Of a stretch of 64,000 nt of DNA, positions 59,319 through 64,000 are shown in pieces. Under the pieces are notes generated by a model. The model did not search any database. It was not told where the DNA came from and saw only the letters and a list, made by a program, of their open reading frames with translations. This DNA is from Sutcliffiella horikoshii. Lineage in GTDB: Bacteria; Bacillota; Bacilli; Bacillales; Bacillaceae_I. Where the stretch lies: contig NZ_CP082918.1 of NCBI RefSeq assembly GCF_019931755.1, positions 3,700,001-3,764,000 on the forward strand, written 5' to 3'. A program made the translations under genes and the position numbers. Each line of letters begins with the position of its first letter. Within the stretch, counting starts at the first letter, position 1.

Positions 59319-62195
59319 TCATCCTTTGCTGACTGCTTCCACTTTCTTTACTTTCTGATCCATTCTATCGCGGTCACGCAGTAAAACAGGTCGGAGGTAT
59401 TGCCCCGTATAGGAAGCTTCTACTTCAATGATCTCTTCTGGTGTGCCAGTCGCAATGATACTGCCGCCTTTGTCTCCACCTTCAGGACCAAGGTCCACCA
59501 TGTAATCCACTGCTTTAATAACATCTAAGTTATGTTCAATAACCAGCACGGTATCGCCATTCTCCACTAATCGTTGCAACACCTTCAACAGTCTCGAAAT
59601 ATCATCCACATGCAAGCCTGTTGTCGGTTCGTCCAAGATATAAAGGGAACGACCTGTAGATCTGCGGTGCAATTCTGAAGCAAGTTTGACACGTTGCGCT
59701 TCTCCACCGGATAGAGTGGTTGCAGGCTGGCCAAGTGTAATATAACCTAAGCCAACATCGTAAATGGTTTGCAGCTTCCGCTTGATCTTCGGAATGTTTT
59801 CAAAGAAACTCACCGCATCTTCAACAGTCATTTTCAAAATATCATCTATATTTTTTCCTTTATACTGCACTTCAAGCGTTTCACGGTTATAACGTTTACC
59901 ATGACACACTTCACATGGCACATACACATCAGGAAGGAAATGCATTTCAATCTTGATAATTCCATCCCCGCGACATGCCTCACAACGGCCGCCTTTCACA
60001 TTGAAAGAAAAACGACCTTTCTTATATCCGCGAACTTTCGCTTCATTAGTAGAAGCAAATACATCACGGATGTCGTCAAATACCCCTGTGTAGGTCGCCG
60101 GGTTAGAACGCGGCGTTCTTCCAATCGGAGACTGATCGATATCAATTACCTTATCAAGATGGTCAATCCCTCGGATCTCTTTGTGCTGGCCAGGTTTTGT
60201 CTTCGCATTATGCAAACGCTGCGCAAGGGCCTTATGCAAAATATCATTGATTAACGTACTTTTCCCTGATCCTGAAACCCCTGTTACTGCCACAAAACAT
60301 CCAAGCGGTATTTTGACATTCACATTACTCAAGTTGTTTTCGTTTGCACCGATCACTTCAATGAAACGGTCCTTTACGACTTTTCGTTCTGTCGGTAGTG
60401 GAATGAACTTCTTGCCTGATAAATATTGACCGGTCAAAGAGCTCTCATCATTCATTACTTCCTCAGGTGTACCAGCAGAAATCACCTGACCTCCATGAAC
60501 ACCAGCTCCAGGTCCGATATCAAGCAAATAGTCCGCTGCCATCATCGTGTCTTCGTCATGCTCGACGACAATTAACGTGTTTCCGATGTCGCGCATATTT
60601 TTTAATGTTTGAATAAGGCGGTCATTATCTCGCTGATGAAGTCCGATGGATGGCTCATCTAGAATATACAGAACCCCTGTTAATCGTGAGCCGATTTGGG
60701 TTGCGAGACGAATCCGTTGCGCCTCGCCACCAGAAAGCGTTCCGGCAGAACGGCTCATCGTCAAATAATCAAGCCCGACATTATTCAAGAAACCAAGGCG
60801 TTCTTCAATTTCACGTAATATCATATGGGCAATCTTTCTTTCTTTTTCCGTCAGCTCAAGGCTATCAAAGAAGTCCAATGCTTCGACGATAGAAAAGTTA
60901 GTCACATTTCCGATATGCCTATTGTTGATAAGCACCGATAAGCTTTCTAACTTCAGACGGTTCCCCTTACAAGCAGGACATGGCTGCTGCGCCATATACT
61001 TTTCCATTTGTTCACGGATGTAGTCGGAGCTCGTCTCCTTGTAGCGTCTTTCCACATTGGGGATAACTCCCTCAAATATGATGTAGTTTTCCCGCACTTG
61101 TCCAAAGTCGTTTTCGTAACGGAAGTAAACCTCTTCTTTTCCACTGCCATAAAGGACCTTATCCAACAGATTCTTGGGGATATCTTTTACTGGGACATCC
61201 ATGTCAATGCCGTAGTGATTACACACAGCTTGCAGCATTTGTGGATAATATTGTGAACTTGTCGGTTCCCAAGGTGCAAGCGCGTGCTCTTTTAGGCTGA
61301 GGTTCTTGTTGGGCATCACCAAATCAATGTCCACTTCGAGCTTTGTCCCCAATCCATCGCATTTTTGACATGCTCCGTATGGACTGTTAAAGGAGAACAT
61401 TCTTGGTTCTAATTCACCAATAGAGAACCCGCATTGTGGACAAGCATGATGCTCGCTGAAGAGAAGTTCCTCTTCCCCAATTAAGTCCACAATCACTTTC
61501 CCTTCCCCAAGTCTGATAGCAGATTCCAATGAATCTGACAGACGGGTTTCAACTCCTTCTTTTACCACAATGCGGTCTATAACTACTTCAATGGAATGCT
61601 TTTTGTTCTTTTCCAACTCAATATCATCGGAGATTTCCATCATTTCACCGTTCACACGTACGCGCACATATCCTTGCTTTTTAATATCTTCCAGTGTTTT
61701 CACATGTGTGCCTTTACGGCCTTGAATCACCGGCGCAAGAATTTGGAGTTTGGTTCGTTCAGGGTATTCCATGATTCGGTCTACCATTTGTTCAATTGTT
61801 TGGGAGGAGATCTCTATGCCATGTTTCGGACATGTGGGCCTGCCTACCCGTGCAAAAAGAAGACGGAGATAATCATAGATTTCTGTTACCGTTCCAACGG
61901 TAGAACGCGGGTTACGGCTTGTCGTCTTCTGATCGATGGAGATGGCAGGTGACAGCCCTTCAATCGCATCCACATCCGGTTTGTCCATCTGCCCAAGGAA
62001 TTGGCGCGCATAGGCAGAAAGGGACTCCACATATCGGCGCTGTCCTTCCGCATAGATGGTGTCAAAGGCAAGAGAGGATTTCCCCGATCCTGACAGCCCT
62101 GTTAACACCACTAATTTATCGCGGGGAATCGTTACATCTATGTTTTTTAAGTTATGGGCTCTGGCCCCTTTTACAACAATTTTATCCATTGCCAT
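59319..62195 (-). CDS. uvrA: Excinuclease ABC subunit A
   Basis: 958 residues from the ATG at 62195, giving the conserved [20 protein letters not shown]; a longer frame start inside uvrB is unlikely. It has two ABC ATPase modules, each with Walker A ([38 protein letters not shown]) and signature ([24 protein letters not shown]). Two zinc-binding Cys clusters are present ([40 protein letters not shown]). UvrA dimers find DNA damage and load UvrB. Seven bases separate it from uvrB. Confidence 0.98.
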   Translation of the reverse strand: MAMDKIVVKGARAHNLKNIDVTIPRDKLVVLTGLSGSGKSSLAFDTIYAEGQRRYVESLSAYARQFLGQMDKPDVDAIEGLSPAISIDQKTTSRNPRSTVGTVTEIYDYLRLLFARVGRPTCPKHGIEISSQTIEQMVDRIMEYPERTKLQILAPVIQGRKGTHVKTLEDIKKQGYVRVRVNGEMMEISDDIELEKNKKHSIEVVIDRIVVKEGVETRLSDSLESAIRLGEGKVIVDLIGEEELLFSEHHACPQCGFSIGELEPRMFSFNSPYGACQKCDGLGTKLEVDIDLVMPNKNLSLKEHALAPWEPTSSQYYPQMLQAVCNHYGIDMDVPVKDIPKNLLDKVLYGSGKEEVYFRYENDFGQVRENYIIFEGVIPNVERRYKETSSDYIREQMEKYMAQQPCPACKGNRLKLESLSVLINNRHIGNVTNFSIVEALDFFDSLELTEKERKIAHMILREIEERLGFLNNVGLDYLTMSRSAGTLSGGEAQRIRLATQIGSRLTGVLYILDEPSIGLHQRDNDRLIQTLKNMRDIGNTLIVVEHDEDTMMAADYLLDIGPGAGVHGGQVISAGTPEEVMNDESSLTGQYLSGKKFIPLPTERKVVKDRFIEVIGANENNLSNVNVKIPLGCFVAVTGVSGSGKSTLINDILHKALAQRLHNAKTKPGQHKEIRGIDHLDKVIDIDQSPIGRTPRSNPATYTGVFDDIRDVFASTNEAKVRGYKKGRFSFNVKGGRCEACRGDGIIKIEMHFLPDVYVPCEVCHGKRYNRETLEVQYKGKNIDDILKMTVEDAVSFFENIPKIKRKLQTIYDVGLGYITLGQPATTLSGGEAQRVKLASELHRRSTGRSLYILDEPTTGLHVDDISRLLKVLQRLVENGDTVLVIEHNLDVIKAVDYMVDLGPEGGDKGGSIIATGTPEEIIEVEASYTGQYLRPVLLRDRDRMDQKVKKVEAVSKG

Positions 62196-62202
62196 CCTTA
62201 TG

Positions 62203-64000
62203 TCATCCTTCCGCTTTGAGCTCCAAGATGAGGTCACGAAGCTCGGCTGCACGTTCGAAATCGAGCGCTTTTGCCGCATCTTTCATTTCCTGCTCCATGC
62301 TTTCTATGAGCTTTTCTCTTTCTTTCTTGTTCTTCGGTCTGAGTGTCCGTACTTTGCCCTCGTAATCGCCATCTTCCTCGGCTACGAAAGTGGCACGGAT
62401 AAGTTCCGGAACTTTTTTCTTGATGGTTGTCGGCGTGATGCCATGCTCCAGGTTATAAGCCTCCTGGATTTCACGGCGACGCTTTGTTTCATTTAACGCG
62501 ATATCCATGGATTTCGTTATTTTATCTGCATACATGATGACTTTACCGTTCGAGTTACGTGCCGCACGTCCGATGGTTTGAATCAAGGACCGTTCAGAAC
62601 GGAGGAAGCCTTCCTTGTCTGCGTCTAAAATAGTAACAAGGGATACTTCCGGGATGTCGAGACCTTCCCTCAATAGGTTGATCCCAATCAGAACATCATG
62701 TTTCCCCATCCTCAATTCTCTTATTATCTCAATCCGGTCAAGCGTCTTGATTTCAGAATGCAGATACGCAACTTTAATACCCAGCTCTTTTAAGTAAGCG
62801 GTGAGATCCTCGGACATTTTCTTCGTCAAGGTAGTGACAAGAACCCTTTCATCCTTCTCCACCCTTTTATGGATTTCACCGATCAGGTCGTCAATCTGGC
62901 CTTTAATCGGTCTCACTTCAATAATTGGATCAAGCAGTCCGGTCGGTCGGATGATCTGCTCGACCATTTTTGGTGTATGCTCCAGCTCGTATGGTCCTGG
63001 TGTAGCAGAAACGTAAACAAGCTGGGCTGTTTTCTTTTCAAATTCCTCAAACCTTAATGGACGGTTGTCCTTTGCTGACGGCAGGCGGAAACCATGGTCT
63101 ACTAGAACTTGTTTTCTTGCCTGGTCTCCATTGAACATCCCTCTGATTTGTGGAAGCGTAACGTGTGACTCGTCAATTACCAACAAGAAATCTTCCGGGA
63201 AGAAGTCCATTAGTGTGTAGGGAGTCGATCCTGCAGGACGTAGTGTCAGGTGACGGGAGTAGTTCTCGATTCCCGAACAAAAGCCCATTTCCGCCATCAT
63301 TTCCAAGTCATATCGGGTTCGCTGTTCCAGTCGCTGAGCTTCAAGCAGTTTGCCAGCCTCGCGAAGTTCTTCCAGTCGCTCTTCCAGTTCTGCCTGAATG
63401 TTGACAATGGCTTTTTTCATCTTCTCTTCACGGGTTACGAAGTGGGATGCCGGGAAAATGGAGACATGGTTCCTGTCTCCAAGAATCTCCCCTGTTAGTG
63501 CATCCACTTCTCGTATGCGGTCGATCTCGTCTCCGAAGAATTCCACACGAATACAGTGTTCGTCACGGGATGCCGGGAAAATCTCCACCACATCGCCACG
63601 AACCCGGAAGGTACCGCGCTTGAAGTCAATGTCATTCCTGCTGTATTGGATGTCTACTAAGTCGCGTAGCAAAACATTCCGTTCTTTTTCCATACCTGTT
63701 CTTAAGCTGACAACAAGGTCACGGTATTCTTCCGGTGAACCCAAGCCATAAATACATGACACACTGGCGATGATGATCACGTCGTTTCGCTCAAAAAGGG
63801 AAGCCGTTGCCGAGTGGCGAAGCTTATCAATTTCATCATTGATACTTGCGTCTTTTTCTATGAATGTATCGGTGGAAGGTACATACGCTTCCGGTTGATA
63901 GTAATCATAATAACTAACAAAATACTCAACTGCGTTGTTTGGGAAAAACTCCTTAAACTCACTATATAATTGCCCTGCCAACGTTTTGTTGTGGGCGATA
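62203..64000 (-). CDS. uvrB: Excinuclease ABC subunit B (partial, 5' end beyond right edge)
   Basis: About 599 residues are present; the frame is open to base 64000, where it reads [20 protein letters not shown], so only the first roughly 60 residues with Walker A are missing. Visible features: the beta-hairpin [20 protein letters not shown], helicase motif [20 protein letters not shown], motif [22 protein letters not shown], and the C-terminal UVR domain [20 protein letters not shown]. UvrB verifies damage and recruits UvrC. The SOS promoter would be outside the window. Confidence 0.97.
   Translation of the reverse strand, partial: IAHNKTLAGQLYSEFKEFFPNNAVEYFVSYYDYYQPEAYVPSTDTFIEKDASINDEIDKLRHSATASLFERNDVIIIASVSCIYGLGSPEEYRDLVVSLRTGMEKERNVLLRDLVDIQYSRNDIDFKRGTFRVRGDVVEIFPASRDEHCIRVEFFGDEIDRIREVDALTGEILGDRNHVSIFPASHFVTREEKMKKAIVNIQAELEERLEELREAGKLLEAQRLEQRTRYDLEMMAEMGFCSGIENYSRHLTLRPAGSTPYTLMDFFPEDFLLVIDESHVTLPQIRGMFNGDQARKQVLVDHGFRLPSAKDNRPLRFEEFEKKTAQLVYVSATPGPYELEHTPKMVEQIIRPTGLLDPIIEVRPIKGQIDDLIGEIHKRVEKDERVLVTTLTKKMSEDLTAYLKELGIKVAYLHSEIKTLDRIEIIRELRMGKHDVLIGINLLREGLDIPEVSLVTILDADKEGFLRSERSLIQTIGRAARNSNGKVIMYADKITKSMDIALNETKRRREIQEAYNLEHGITPTTIKKKVPELIRATFVAEEDGDYEGKVRTLRPKNKKEREKLIESMEQEMKDAAKALDFERAAELRDLILELKAEG

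Overview
The window is a chromosomal segment of a low-GC Gram-positive spore-former of the family Bacillaceae. Right of about 27 kb it keeps the gene neighbourhoods known from Bacillus subtilis: secG; eno-gpmI-tpiA-pgk-gapA-cggR; sigL; clpP; crh-whiA-yvcK-rapZ-yvcI; trxB; a TPR gene; the complete his operon; yvoF-ppaX-yvoD-lgt-hprK; yvlD-yvlC-yvlB; and uvrA-uvrB. The sequence alone does not settle the genus. Nearly all genes lie on the minus strand.

Left edge (1-1.3 kb): the 5' part of an asparagine-synthetase-like gene of the lasso-peptide-cyclase type, with the catalytic Cys2 absent, beside a decayed IS21 (istB) remnant. Then 1.4-4.1 kb holds a plus-strand right-handed beta-helix protein with a phage-tail-like N-terminus.

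4.2-24.8 kb is a 20-gene exopolysaccharide (eps) operon read leftwards. Its promoter-proximal part is a conserved eps core: epsA, epsB, an EAR-like antitermination RNA, epsC, a galU-type gene, epsD, epsF, a GT2, epsG, a 50-residue ORF, epsL, epsM, epsN. EpsC, EpsN, EpsM and EpsL together make and transfer a diacetylated amino sugar of the bacillosamine type. The distal part (about 4.2-11.2 kb) is much richer in A+T and carries glycosyltransferases, two pyruvyltransferase-family proteins and a Wzx flippase. It looks like a strain-variable, probably transferred, module.

24.9-27.0 kb is the control region: a zinc-ribbon mini-protein, a sinR-sinI pair in the order opposite to B. subtilis, and a secreted coiled-coil protein. 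The palindrome GTTCTT-N4-AAGAAC, made of two SinR half-sites, lies exactly in the 17-bp spacer of the coiled-coil gene promoter. A diverged copy lies in the same place in the near-consensus eps promoter. Further copies precede sinR and the lasso-cyclase-like gene. This suggests one SinR-type biofilm regulon covering polysaccharide, a candidate matrix protein, sinR itself and perhaps a peptide natural product.

27-64 kb is housekeeping: protein export, CggR-controlled glycolysis, sigma-54, proteolysis (ClpP with a CtsR box), the Crh/HPrK carbon-control pair, histidine synthesis, lipoprotein maturation and nucleotide excision repair. Two intergenic arrays (42.2-42.6 and 52.2-52.4 kb) differ in sequence, yet both repeat with an exact 52-bp period and keep a small hairpin in each unit. 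A roughly 130-bp element with terminal inverted repeats occurs three times (29.1, 31.5, 56.6 kb).
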